43,249 nt of DNA, from assembly GCA_035455265.1 (NCBI GenBank), contig DATIFK010000049.1, positions 1 to 43,249 on the forward strand. The letters run 5' to 3'. Below, one piece after another: positions 22,487 through 31,911 of the stretch. The notes beneath the pieces are model-generated. The model was not told where the DNA came from. It made no database searches and was given only the letters and a program-made list of their open reading frames with translations. Positions within the stretch are counted from its first letter, which is position 1; every line of letters starts with the position of its first letter. A program made the position numbers and the translations under genes. The DNA comes from MGOM01 sp035455265. Its GTDB lineage: Bacteria > Chloroflexota > Anaerolineae > Anaerolineales > E44-bin32.

Positions 22487-23221
22487 GTGGACCGTCCCGA
22501 TATCAAGGAAGATGTTCGCAAGCACTACGCCGCCATCGCCGAGCGAGGTTGCTGCGGCCCGGCGTGCTGTTCTCCAGAGTCCGAATCGGCATGGATCCCA
22601 GAGTCCAGCCTGGCCGAGGCGCCCCCTCCGACCGAGGCCGATCTAGGCCTGGGCTGCGGCTCTCCGACGCGCGCCGCCGACCTCCAAGTTGGTGAACGCG
22701 TGCTCGATTTGGGAAGCGGCGCCGGGGCGGACGTCTTCCGCGCGGCCGGCGCCATCGGCCCCTCCGGGCTGGCCATTGGTGTCGACATGACGCCCGAGAT
22801 GATCGCCCGCGCCCGGCGCATCGCCTCGGAGCGCAAGTACACCAACGTCGAGTTTCGCCTGGGCGAGATCGAAAGTCTGCCGGTAGAGAACAATCATGTC
22901 GACGTCATTCTGTCGAACTGCGTCCTCAACCTGGTGCCGGACAAGGCCAAAGCGTTCGCCGAGATGTACCGGGTCCTGCGATCCGGCGGCCGATTCGTCG
23001 TCTCCGACATCGTGACCCGCGGGCCGGTACCCGATGCCGTCCGCCGGGACGCCCAGTTGTGGGCCGAGTGCCTGGGTGGAGCCATCGACGAAGGCGAATA
23101 CCTCGACGGTCTGCGCCGGGCCGGGTTCCAGGATGTGGCCGTTCTGGAGGCCCATGCGTACGAGGAATCAGGCGTCGGCGGGACCTTCGTCAGCGTGACG
23201 GTGCGCGGCCACAAGCCGTAG
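22487..23221 (+). CDS. arsM: Arsenite S-adenosylmethionine methyltransferase
   Basis: This is a 244-residue protein from GTG 22487, with a perfect AGGAGG site 5 nt upstream. The SAM-binding motif VLDLGSGAGADVF is at 72-84, followed by GVDMTPEMI. The three arsenic-binding cysteines of the ArsM family can be matched to C57 (LGLGCGSP), C145 (LSNCVLNL) and C195 (WAECLGGA). The N-terminus also carries CC pairs at 22-23 and 27-28 (GCCGPACC), common in bacterial ArsM. It methylates As(III) stepwise to volatile or less toxic forms in the cytoplasm. It is followed 3 bp later by a SigZ-like sigma factor and then arsR, forming an arsenic-response island. Confidence 0.95.
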   Translation: MDRPDIKEDVRKHYAAIAERGCCGPACCSPESESAWIPESSLAEAPPPTEADLGLGCGSPTRAADLQVGERVLDLGSGAGADVFRAAGAIGPSGLAIGVDMTPEMIARARRIASERKYTNVEFRLGEIESLPVENNHVDVILSNCVLNLVPDKAKAFAEMYRVLRSGGRFVVSDIVTRGPVPDAVRRDAQLWAECLGGAIDEGEYLDGLRRAGFQDVAVLEAHAYEESGVGGTFVSVTVRGHKP

Positions 23222-23224
23222 GCC

Positions 23225-23788
23225 GTGAGCTTGTCGAACGGCATGAGTCTGACGACCGTCGACGTCTGGGAAGCCTTCGCACACCACCTTCGGACCTACG
23301 TCCGGCGCCGCTTACCCGATCCCGTCGAAGCCGAGGACGTGATGCAGGAGGTCTTCCTCAAGGTCCACATGCATCTCGCCGAGCTGCGGCGGCCGGACCG
23401 GCTCCTGCCCTGGCTATACCGAATCGCCCGGTCGACGGTGATCGATCACGTACGCGCCCGCCGGCCGTCGGCCGAACTCAATGAGGATCTCCCGGCCGAC
23501 GACGCTCCCGAAGACGACGCCAGCGCTCAGATCGCGCGCGGCCTGGGCCACATGATCGACGAGCTGCCGCCCATCTACCGTCAGGCGATCCGCCTGTCCG
23601 AGATCGACGGCCTGCCGCTGGCGGACGTGGCCCGCCGCCTCGATCTGTCCGTGAGCGGGGCCAAGTCCCGCGTCCAACGCGGCCGCCAGCAACTGCACAA
23701 GATGTTGACCGATTGCTGCACCTTCGAGCTCGATCGCCAGCGGCACATCGTCGACTATCAAGAACGCGTGAACTGCTGCGCGGACTGA
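23225..23788 (+). CDS. ECF sigma factor, SigZ-like, with cysteine-rich C-terminus
   Basis: This is a 187-residue protein. Region 2 is VWEAFAHHLRTYVRRRL...DVMQEVFLKVH...PWLYRIARSTVIDHVR. Region 4 is IDELPPIYRQAIRLSEIDGLPLADVARRLDLSVSGAKSRVQRGRQQL. The tail LTDCCTFELDRQRHIVDY matches SigZ-type ECF factors and ends with a second cysteine pair, NCC (C164-165 and C184-185). These cysteines could bind a thiophilic metal or metalloid. It lies 3 bp after arsM with no anti-sigma gene nearby, so direct sensing through its tail is an attractive but unproven idea. Start is GTG 23225; an internal ATG 23243 is possible. Confidence 0.9.
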   Translation: MSLSNGMSLTTVDVWEAFAHHLRTYVRRRLPDPVEAEDVMQEVFLKVHMHLAELRRPDRLLPWLYRIARSTVIDHVRARRPSAELNEDLPADDAPEDDASAQIARGLGHMIDELPPIYRQAIRLSEIDGLPLADVARRLDLSVSGAKSRVQRGRQQLHKMLTDCCTFELDRQRHIVDYQERVNCCAD

Positions 23789-23887
23789 GGTCAGCCTCCT
23801 GCCGCCAGCCCCGGCCCCCAGCAACCCGTCCGCCAAGCCTCGACCACCGTCGCATCCAGCCGGCGACGCTCCCGTAGCGGGGCCGGC

Positions 23888-23915
23888 TTGACAGGCGATA
23901 GAATCGGTCTATAAT
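23888..23915 (+). promoter_or_regulatory. Consensus promoter of arsR
   Basis: TTGACA (23888-23893) and TATAAT (23910-23915) match both consensus hexamers exactly, with a 16-nt spacer. The predicted start point falls in the operator palindrome immediately downstream. Confidence 0.85.
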
Positions 23916-23935
23916 TTCGACAGCTATCGAATTAT
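23911..23935. promoter_or_regulatory. ArsR-type operator palindrome
   Basis: The perfect core TTCGA-N6-TCGAA (23916-23931) is extended by ATAAT on the left and ATTAT on the right. It overlaps the -10 element and the transcription start, the expected place for ArsR self-repression. Confidence 0.75.
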
Positions 23936-23946
23936 TGGAGTGTTCC

Positions 23947-24243
23947 GTGCCCTCCGATGAAACCGAGCAGTTGGTGACGCGACTCAAAGCCCTGGCCAAC
24001 GCCAACCGCATGGCCATCTTCGAGCACCTTCGGCACCAGGAAGTGTCGGTGCTCAAGTCGCCGGACTGCCCGTCGGTCGGGGAGATCGCCGCCGAATTCG
24101 ATCTGGCTCTCTCGACCGTTTCCCATCATCTCAAGGAGCTTTACCGGGCGGGCCTCATCCGCTGCGAACGTCGCGGCAAGAACGTCTTCTGCGTCGTCAA
24201 TCGCGAAGCGGTCAAGGGCCTACGCGAGTACTTCACCGCGTGA
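23947..24243 (+). CDS. arsR: ArsR-family metalloregulatory repressor
   Basis: This is a 98-residue protein. GTG 23947 is preferred over TTG 23935 because GGAG (23937-23940) lies 6 nt before it. The winged helix-turn-helix is clear: LKALANANRMAIFEHL, VGEIAAEFDLALSTVSHHLKEL, and the wing LIRCERRGKNVFCVVN. The usual ELCVCDL metal motif is replaced by SPDCPSVGEI, leaving C41 with C73 and C82, so As(III) would be bound by a non-canonical cysteine set. It should dissociate from the TTCGA-N6-TCGAA operator on binding arsenite or antimonite. It has its own consensus promoter and is downstream of arsM and the sigma factor. Confidence 0.93.
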   Translation: MPSDETEQLVTRLKALANANRMAIFEHLRHQEVSVLKSPDCPSVGEIAAEFDLALSTVSHHLKELYRAGLIRCERRGKNVFCVVNREAVKGLREYFTA

Positions 24244-24282
24244 TCGAGTCGGCCGTCGACCGGGTCGTCAGCGCTTCGGTCC

Positions 24283-24306
24283 ATAGTTCGACATTCTCCG
24301 AACTAT
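24283..24306. promoter_or_regulatory. Second ArsR-like operator palindrome
   Basis: A perfect 8-bp inverted repeat, ATAGTTCG (24283-24290) and CGAACTAT (24299-24306). Aligned to the arsR operator it reads TTCGA-N6-CCGAA, with the same ATA/TAT outer arms. It lies 48 bp before the next gene and suggests that ArsR also controls it. Confidence 0.65.
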
Positions 24307-24353
24307 CGCAGAGCCCGCCCCCCGAACCCGGCGCGGCCATCTCAGGAGGCGAT

Positions 24354-24698
24354 ATGGACACCCCTCGGATCTCGGATCATCGTCTGGTTTCGGTGGCCTG
24401 GGGAACTTTCTTCGTTTGGTGGGGTCTGGTGGACTCCGACTTCGGAGTCCTGCGGGAGTTGCCCCGCGGCGTGGGTTGGCTGGGCATCGGGTTGATCCTG
24501 CTGGCCCTCAACGTCACACGCTGGCGAGTCGGGATTCCCATCGGCCGCGTCTCACTCGCTCTCGGTCTCCTGGCGGCGATCCTGGGCGGCCTCAAGCTCA
24601 CGGGCGTCTGGCCCTCCACCCCGGTCGAAGTGTCGTTGGTGGCCGTCCTGATGGTCGTCATCGGCCTCACCATGGTGATCGGTCCGAGGCGAGACTGA
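24354..24698 (+). CDS. Small membrane protein of unknown function in the arsenic island
   Basis: This is a 114-residue protein from ATG 24354, with TCAGGAGG 6 nt upstream. Three or four hydrophobic segments are evident: VAWGTFFVWWGLVD (17-30), GVGWLGIGLILLALNVTRW, VSLALGLLAAILGGLKLTGV and VSLVAVLMVVIGLTMVIG. There is a short conserved-looking DSDFGVLRELP loop between the first two. I recognise no family; it is not ArsB, Acr3 or ArsP, which are far larger. An ArsR-like palindrome upstream links it to the arsenic response, perhaps as a partner of an unlinked exporter. That role is inference only. Confidence 0.75.
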   Translation: MDTPRISDHRLVSVAWGTFFVWWGLVDSDFGVLRELPRGVGWLGIGLILLALNVTRWRVGIPIGRVSLALGLLAAILGGLKLTGVWPSTPVEVSLVAVLMVVIGLTMVIGPRRD

Positions 24699-24779
24699 GC
24701 GGCCTCCGGGCGACCGGGCTTCCAGCTCCACGCGATCGGAGCCCCTGTTCGTTTTCAGCCGCGGGTCGGATTGCCCTGC

Positions 24780-24785
24780 TATAAT
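24780..24785 (+). promoter_or_regulatory. Consensus -10 element upstream of icd
   Basis: TATAAT at 24780-24785, 50 bp before the icd start. No good -35 at the right distance was found. Confidence 0.45.
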
Positions 24786-24835
24786 CCGGCGGTCCGGCGG
24801 TGTCCGCCGAGATCGTCCGTTCCCGGAGTCCCGTC

Positions 24836-26137
<1,302 letters not shown>

Positions 26138-26161
26138 CTGCCTGCGGTCTGCCTTCGGCGG

Positions 26162-26191
26162 TTTCCAGTCTCCAGTTCCCAGTCGTCAGCC
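26162..26191. repeat. Period-7 repeat tract (CCAGTYY type)
   Basis: Four heptamer-phased units (TTCCAGT, CTCCAGT, TCCCAGT, CGTCAGC) in the gap between convergent icd and the DUF885 gene. Same family as 19125-19181. Confidence 0.65.
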
Positions 26192-26241
26192 TTTCGTCTT
26201 GCATCTCGCAACCTCTCAACTTTGGGGACGCCTGTCTCGAG

Positions 26242-27954
26242 CTAGCGCTGCTCCTTGAGCCACGCCTCCACTTCCGCCTCGAGCACGTCCAGCGGGATGG
26301 ATCCCTGGCGCAACACGACCTCGTGGAACACCCGCACATCGAAGCGTCCGCCGAGCCTCTCCTGCGCCCTCCGGCGCAGTTCGCGGATCTTCAGTTCTCC
26401 CATCTTGTAGGCCAGCGCCTGGGCGGGCGAGCCGATGTAGCGATCGATCTCGTTTCGGATGTTGAGCGGGGTGGAGGGTGTGTTGGCCAGCATGAAGTCG
26501 ATCGCCTGCTGGCGCGTCCACCCCAGCGCGTGCATGCCGGTGTCGACCACCAGGCGGCAAGCCCGCCAGATTTCGTAGCCCAGCCGGCCGAAGTCGCTGT
26601 AGGGATCCTGGTAGAAGCCGCACTCCAATCCCAGCCGCTCGGCGTACAACCCCCACCCCTCCGTGAACGCAGTGAAGTCCTCGAAGCGGCGGAAGTTCGG
26701 AATGTTCTCCAGCTCGATCTGAAGGGCGATCTGGAGATGGTGGCCGGGGACGGCTTCGTGGAGGGATAGGGCTTCCATCTCGTACAACGGGCGGCTCGGA
26801 AGATCGTAGGTGTTGACGTAGTAGAAGCCGGCGCGCGTCCCATCCCCGAGGGGCGCCCAGTAGTAGGCCGTCGTCGTGTGCGGCGCCATGTGGTCGGGCA
26901 CCGGAAGAATCCCGTAGGGGGTGCGCGGCAGGCGGCGGAACAGTCGCGGCAGCTCCCCGTCCATCCGCTTCAAGATGTAGGCTGCTTCGCGCATCAGCTG
27001 ATCGGCCGACGAGGCGTAGAAGCGCGGGTCCGTGCGCAGGAATTGGAGGAACGCCGCCAGGTCTCCCTCGAATCCGGTCTTGCGGATGACGTGATCCATC
27101 TCGGCCCGGATGCGCGCCACCTCCTCCTGCCCGATGCGGTGGACCTCCTCGGGCGAGACGGCCAGGGTGGTCATGGCCTGCACGCGGTGCTGGTAGTAGG
27201 CGGCTCCGTTCGGCAGGGCTGATGCCGCAATCGTTGTGCGGCAGGCCGGCAGGTACTCCCGCTCGAAGAACTCCAGCAGAGTCCGAAACGCCGGCAGGAC
27301 GGACCCCTGGATGGCGGCCCGCCCTCGCTCTGCCAGGCGCGTTCCTTCAGCGCCCCTCAAGGGCTCCGGAAACTTCTGAAAAGGCCCGAAGAACAGGCTG
27401 GCCTCGGCGTTGTCCACCAGAAGGGATCTCATGGTGCCCTCGGTCCCTTCCAGGCATACGCGCGGCTGGGTGTATCCCTGCGCCGCGGCGGCGCGCATGA
27501 GCTCGATGTGCTGATCGACCCAGCCTCGGAAGGCCTCCAGACGCGCCAGGTAGCGCTCGTAGTCCTGCGCCGTGTCAAAGCGCATGAAGTTCGGGAGCTC
27601 GGCGAACTCGGTGTGGAATCCTCCCAACCGGCTCATGGGCATGCGGTAGCTATGGAAGCCGATCTCCGCCAGCGCGTTGCGCTTCAGCCGAAGGAAGATG
27701 TCGCGGTTGAGGCGGTCGTCGTGGGACAAGGCGGACGCGTCGACGGCTTCGGCTCGACGCACGAAGTCGGCCAGCTGGCTGGCTCGCCGCTCATAGTCGC
27801 CTTCGCTCGCCGACGGCAGGCGGTCGTCGTATCTCCGATCGCCTGCCAGGGTGGCGAAGAGCGGGTCTTCGCGCAGGTGGGTCTCCCATTCTTCGGCCAG
27901 AAGGGCCGCCAATTCGGTCGAAGCGCCGGAAGGAGACTCTGATTTGGATGGCAT
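26242..27954 (-). CDS. DUF885-family metallopeptidase-like protein
   Basis: This is a 570-residue protein. ATG 27954 is chosen because GGAGG lies 8 nt upstream and the frame further upstream is low quality. The zinc-binding-like motif is EALSLHEAVPGHHLQIALQ, a variant HExxxGH. Downstream acidic helices FTAFTEGWGLYAERLG and YSDFGRLGYEIWRACRLVVDTGMHALGW contain the conserved Glu, Tyr and His-Gly residues of the DUF885 family. The N-terminal half (HDDRLNRDIFLRLKRNALAE; LPNFMRFDTAQDYERYLARL) is helical, as in M3/M32-like peptidases. No signal peptide is seen, so it is probably cytoplasmic. Substrate is unknown; family members are linked with peptide or amide hydrolysis. Divergent from the ctaB operon. 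Confidence 0.9.
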   Translation of the reverse strand: MPSKSESPSGASTELAALLAEEWETHLREDPLFATLAGDRRYDDRLPSASEGDYERRASQLADFVRRAEAVDASALSHDDRLNRDIFLRLKRNALAEIGFHSYRMPMSRLGGFHTEFAELPNFMRFDTAQDYERYLARLEAFRGWVDQHIELMRAAAAQGYTQPRVCLEGTEGTMRSLLVDNAEASLFFGPFQKFPEPLRGAEGTRLAERGRAAIQGSVLPAFRTLLEFFEREYLPACRTTIAASALPNGAAYYQHRVQAMTTLAVSPEEVHRIGQEEVARIRAEMDHVIRKTGFEGDLAAFLQFLRTDPRFYASSADQLMREAAYILKRMDGELPRLFRRLPRTPYGILPVPDHMAPHTTTAYYWAPLGDGTRAGFYYVNTYDLPSRPLYEMEALSLHEAVPGHHLQIALQIELENIPNFRRFEDFTAFTEGWGLYAERLGLECGFYQDPYSDFGRLGYEIWRACRLVVDTGMHALGWTRQQAIDFMLANTPSTPLNIRNEIDRYIGSPAQALAYKMGELKIRELRRRAQERLGGRFDVRVFHEVVLRQGSIPLDVLEAEVEAWLKEQR

Positions 27955-28161
27955 GGACGGGCCTCCATCGAGGAGAGACTGAGAGTGTCGCATCCGGCGA
28001 GCGGCGGGTCGGTCCGCCCGTCCGCCGGTACCATGCGATTCTACCTTCAGGCCTGCCTCGGCTGCGCTTAGGTAGGCATAAGGTCGGCCGAAAGTGCCAC
28101 TAAGGACGGCCGGCGCCGGTCGTGCCATTCTGGAGGGAGGTGAGGGGATCACCCACGGCAC

Positions 28162-29124
28162 GTGGACCCATCGGTTCCGCATGAGCAGAGCCTGCCCCTA
28201 GGGCGCGTCCGTCGCGCCTGGCCGGGCGTCGGGGCGGCGGCCCGACGGCTGGCCGGGGTGCTGGCCTTGGCGATGGAATTGGCGAAGCTGCGGGTGGTCT
28301 CGCTGCTCTTGCTGACCTCGCTGGGCGGCGCCTTCCTGGCTGCCTCCGGTCGGCCGTCGGCCTCGCGCCTCGCTCTCCTTCTCGTGCTGGGCACGCTGTC
28401 CGCCGGCGGCGCGTCGGCCATGAACCAGTTCCTGGAGCGCGAGCCGGACCGGGCGATGAAGAGGACGCGTCGACGCCCCTTGCCGTCGGGCCGTGTGCAC
28501 CACCCGGAATGGGTGCTGCGGCTGGCTCTGGCGGCCGTGATCGGCGCCTCCCTCGTCGCGCTGGTCTTCAGCCCGTGGCTGGCCGTCTTCCTGAGTGCCG
28601 GAGCCGTAATCTACGTCGGCGTCTACACGCTCTGGCTCAAGCCCCGCAGCGTCCTCAACATCGTGGTCGGAGGCGCCGCCGGCAGTTGCGCCGTCCTGGC
28701 CGGGTCGGCGGCGGTGGGCCAACCGTTCCATCCGGCGGCGGTGACCCTGGCGCTGCTGGTGTTCCTGTGGACCCCGGCGCACTTCTGGGCCCTGGCGATG
28801 ACGATGCAATCCGACTATCGCGCCGCCGGCGTGCCGATGCTCCCGGCCCGCGCCCCGAACCTGACGAGCGCCCGCTGGATCGCCGTGCACGTCGCCGCCG
28901 CCGTGGCCGCGGCCCTGGTGATGGCGGTCGATCCGAGTCTGGGCTGGATCTACTTCTTTCCGGTGGCGGCCGCCTCCCTCGCCGTGTGCATTCTGACCGT
29001 TCGCCTGCTGCGATCGCCCTCGCCCCAACGGGCGATGCGCGTGTTCTTGACAAGCAATCTGTTCCTCGCTGTCGTGGTCGGCGCGGTGATCGCAGCGACA
29101 GCCGGCCGGGGCGCGCTTCTCTAA
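28162..29124 (+). CDS. ctaB: Protohaem IX farnesyltransferase (haem O synthase)
   Basis: This is a 320-residue polytopic protein with about nine helices. The UbiA-family motifs are visible: AMNQFLEREPDRAMKRTRRRPLPSG, the NxxxDxxxD prenyl-diphosphate site with Glu/Pro variants, and YTLWLKPRSVLNIVVGGAAGS. HFWALAMTMQSDYRAAGVPMLP matches the second haem-O-synthase loop. It attaches farnesyl to haem B to make haem O, the precursor of haem A for the oxidase encoded downstream. GTG 28162 is the start, with GGAGGGAGGTGAGG a little upstream. No ctaA (haem A synthase) is in the window. First gene of the oxidase operon. Confidence 0.94.
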   Translation: MDPSVPHEQSLPLGRVRRAWPGVGAAARRLAGVLALAMELAKLRVVSLLLLTSLGGAFLAASGRPSASRLALLLVLGTLSAGGASAMNQFLEREPDRAMKRTRRRPLPSGRVHHPEWVLRLALAAVIGASLVALVFSPWLAVFLSAGAVIYVGVYTLWLKPRSVLNIVVGGAAGSCAVLAGSAAVGQPFHPAAVTLALLVFLWTPAHFWALAMTMQSDYRAAGVPMLPARAPNLTSARWIAVHVAAAVAAALVMAVDPSLGWIYFFPVAAASLAVCILTVRLLRSPSPQRAMRVFLTSNLFLAVVVGAVIAATAGRGALL

Positions 29125-29181
29125 GCCGGCCGCCGGGCTGCCCCTGGCCTGGGAGCTCGCCGCATGGAGGGAAGACCGTCT

Positions 29182-30234
29182 ATGACTGTGCTCCGCTCCG
29201 TCCATCGCCGGTCCCTGGTGGCCGCGGTCCTGGCGGCCGGCCTGCTCGCGGGGTGCGCCGGTTCGCCCAGTTTCCTCGAACCGTCCTCCATGATCGCCTC
29301 CCGCCAGGCGGCCCTCTTTCGCTTGCTGTTGGTTCCTTCGGCGGCCGTGTTTCTCCTGGTCGAGGGCTGGCTCATCTTCAACGTCGTGCGCTTCCGCCGC
29401 AGGTCCTCGGACCAGGGGCTGGCCCCTCAGGTCCACGGCCATCCGGCGCTGGAAATCACATGGACGGTCCTGCCGATTCTGCTCGTGACGGCGCTGTTCG
29501 TCTTGACCGTCGGCACGATCAACGCCATCGCCGCGCCGGCGGGATCGCCCCAGGATATCCGCGTCCACGTGATCGGCCATCGATGGTGGTGGGAGTTCGA
29601 GTATCCCGATCTCCACATCCTGACCGCCAATGAACTCCACGTCCCGGCCAACGCGGTGGTCCAGATCCAAGTCGACTCGGTCGATGTGATCCACAGCTTC
29701 TGGGTGCCGCAACTGTCGGGCAAGGTGGACGCCATTCCGGGCCAGACCAACGAGTTGTGGTTCCGGGCCGACCAGCCCGGGGAGTACTACGGGCAGTGTT
29801 CGGAGTACTGCGGGCTGAACCACGCCAACATGCGCGTCACCGTGATCGTCGACACGCCGCAGGACTTCGATGCCTGGGTCGAGAACCAGCAGGCGCCCCC
29901 GCCCCAGCCGGACGGCGAGCTGGCGCAGAAGGGCCACGACCTGATCACCCAGGGCATCTGCTCCAACTGCCACATCCTTGGGTTGGAAGTTCCCGACGAG
30001 AGTCATCAGCCGAGCCCGGCGGAGGCCGCCGGAGTCCGCAGCCACGTCGGGCCCAACCTGAACCACTTGCTTTCGCGGAGCATGATCGCCGGGGAGACCA
30101 TCGAGCTCACCGAGGCCAACCTGGCCAGCTGGCTGACCCAGAACCAGGTGATGAAGCCCGGCAACGACATGGTCGTCAACCTCACCGACGAGGACGTGGC
30201 GGCGCTGATGGCCTATCTGAAGACCCTGAAGTGA
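29182..30234 (+). CDS. ctaC: Cytochrome c oxidase subunit II, caa3-type with fused cytochrome c domain
   Basis: This is a 350-residue lipoprotein. ATG 29182 is chosen because GGAGGG lies about 9 nt before it; ATG 29164 is possible. Its signal ends in the lipobox LLAGC (C25). Two membrane helices follow (LFRLLLVPSAAVFLLVEGWLIF; TWTVLPILLVTALFVL). The CuA site is H (VDVIHSFWVPQL) plus C206-x3-C210-x3-H214-x2-M217. A C-terminal haem-c domain has C260-SNC-H264 with the MKPGNDM region as a likely axial Met. The fusion defines a caa3 oxidase that takes electrons directly from cytochrome c or an electron donor outside the membrane. 18 bp before ctaD. Confidence 0.96.
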   Translation: MTVLRSVHRRSLVAAVLAAGLLAGCAGSPSFLEPSSMIASRQAALFRLLLVPSAAVFLLVEGWLIFNVVRFRRRSSDQGLAPQVHGHPALEITWTVLPILLVTALFVLTVGTINAIAAPAGSPQDIRVHVIGHRWWWEFEYPDLHILTANELHVPANAVVQIQVDSVDVIHSFWVPQLSGKVDAIPGQTNELWFRADQPGEYYGQCSEYCGLNHANMRVTVIVDTPQDFDAWVENQQAPPPQPDGELAQKGHDLITQGICSNCHILGLEVPDESHQPSPAEAAGVRSHVGPNLNHLLSRSMIAGETIELTEANLASWLTQNQVMKPGNDMVVNLTDEDVAALMAYLKTLK

Positions 30235-30252
30235 AGCCGAGGTGACAGACGC

Positions 30253-31911
30253 ATGAGCACCCATTCCGCCGCCCTGACCCGCGCCGAGGCCTTCAGCCAA
30301 TCACGCCTCGGTTCCTGGATCATGACCGTCGACCACAAACGGATCGGCATCCTGTACATGGGGACGGCCTTCGCGTACTTCATCGTCGGCGGCGCCTTCG
30401 CCCTGCTCATGCGCCTCCAGCTGGCGCAGCCCAACGGCACCGTGCTGAGCAACGCCGATTACGACCAGGTCTTCACCATGCACGGCACGACGATGATCTT
30501 CCTGGTCGTCATGCCGTTCTGGGCTGGCCTGGGGAACTACCTTGTGCCCCTCATGATCGGCGCCCGCGACATGGCCTTCCCCAAGCTGAACGCCCTCAGC
30601 TACTGGCTGTTCCTCGCCGGCGGATTGTTCATGTACAGCAGCTTCGCCTTCGGCGGCGCGCCCGACGCCGGCTGGTTCAGCTATGCGCCTCTGACGGAGA
30701 AGATCTTCTCACGCGGCCTGGGCATGGACTTCTGGGCCCTGTCGATCCTCATCCTGGGCATCTCGACGACGCTCGGCTCGATCAACTTCATCGTGACCGT
30801 GGCCCAGCTGCGCGCCCCGGGCATGACCTACGACCGCATTCCAGTCTTCGTCTGGATGATGGTGGTCACCTCCTTCCTGGCGGTGTTCTCGCTGCCTTCG
30901 CTGACGGCCGCCGCCAGCCTGCTCCTGCTCGACCGACAGGTCGGCACGCACTTCTATCTCGGGGGCCAGGGAGGCAACGCCCTGCTGTGGCAGCACCTGT
31001 TCTGGTTCTTTGGTCACCCCGAGGTCTACATCCTGATCCTGCCGGCCTTCGGCATCGTTTCGGAAGTCGTGCCGGTCTTCTCGGGCAAGCCCCTGTTCGG
31101 CTACAAGGTCGTGGTCCTCTCCGGCATGGTGATCGGGCTGCTCGGATTCACCGTCTGGGCGCACCACATGTTCGCCACCGGCATGCCGGTGCTGTCGCTG
31201 CTCTTCTTCTCGGCCGACAGCTTCCTCATCGGAGTGCCGACGGGAGTCAAGATCTTCGCCTGGCTGGGCACGATGACCGGAGGCCGGATTCGCCTTCAGA
31301 CCCCGATGCTGTTCGCCATCGGGCACGTCGCCCTGTTCCTGCTCGGCGGCCTCAGCGGCATCCACCTGGCCGTCGTCCCGGTGGACTGGCAGCTGACCGA
31401 CACGTACTACGTCGTCGGTCACATCCACTACGTCCTTTTCGGCGGCGCGATCTTCGGACTGTTCGCCGGCCTGTACTATTGGATGCCGAAGATCACCGGT
31501 CGAACACTGAGCGAGGGCTGGGGCAAAGTCCACTTCTGGCTGATGTTCATCGGTATGAATCTGGTTTTCTTCCCGATGCACATCCTCGGTTTGCTCGGGA
31601 TGCCGCGGCGCATCTACCGCTACGATGTGGGCCACGGGTGGGATACCTGGAATCTGCTGATGACCGTCGGCGCCTTCATCGTGGCGCTCTCGATCGTGGT
31701 CTTCGCCGTGAACTTCCTGCTCGCCTGGCGGCAGCGGCCGGCCGCCGCCGACGATCCCTGGGATGCCTTCACCCTCGAATGGGCCACCAGCTCACCGCCG
31801 CCGCCCCACAACTTCGATCGTCTGCCGGAGGTGCGCAGCGCCCGCCCGCTGTGGGACCGCAAACACCCGCAGCAAGCCGACTGGCGCCGCGAGGAGAGCC
31901 CGGCCGTATGA
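30253..31911 (+). CDS. ctaD: Cytochrome c oxidase subunit I (A1-type haem-copper oxidase)
   Basis: This is a 552-residue protein with about 12 helices. Ligands are in place: H77 (FTMHGTTMIF, haem a), H255 in FFGHPEVYI with E257 and the His-linked Y259, H304-H305 (WAHHMFATG, CuB), and H390/H392 (VGHIHYVLFGG, haem a3/haem a). The Glu in GHPEVY marks the A1 class with a D-channel. It reduces O2 to water and pumps protons. The C-terminus is extended by about 50 hydrophilic residues ending RREESPAV. It overlaps the next gene by 4 bp (ATGA). Confidence 0.97.
   Translation: MSTHSAALTRAEAFSQSRLGSWIMTVDHKRIGILYMGTAFAYFIVGGAFALLMRLQLAQPNGTVLSNADYDQVFTMHGTTMIFLVVMPFWAGLGNYLVPLMIGARDMAFPKLNALSYWLFLAGGLFMYSSFAFGGAPDAGWFSYAPLTEKIFSRGLGMDFWALSILILGISTTLGSINFIVTVAQLRAPGMTYDRIPVFVWMMVVTSFLAVFSLPSLTAAASLLLLDRQVGTHFYLGGQGGNALLWQHLFWFFGHPEVYILILPAFGIVSEVVPVFSGKPLFGYKVVVLSGMVIGLLGFTVWAHHMFATGMPVLSLLFFSADSFLIGVPTGVKIFAWLGTMTGGRIRLQTPMLFAIGHVALFLLGGLSGIHLAVVPVDWQLTDTYYVVGHIHYVLFGGAIFGLFAGLYYWMPKITGRTLSEGWGKVHFWLMFIGMNLVFFPMHILGLLGMPRRIYRYDVGHGWDTWNLLMTVGAFIVALSIVVFAVNFLLAWRQRPAAADDPWDAFTLEWATSSPPPPHNFDRLPEVRSARPLWDRKHPQQADWRREESPAV

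Noticed and set aside
28198..30300. Long open frame on the minus strand opposite ctaB and ctaC (700 codons)
   Set aside because: High-GC shadow frame: composition is rich in Arg/Gly/His/Gln with no fold, while the plus-strand proteins are well-known families.
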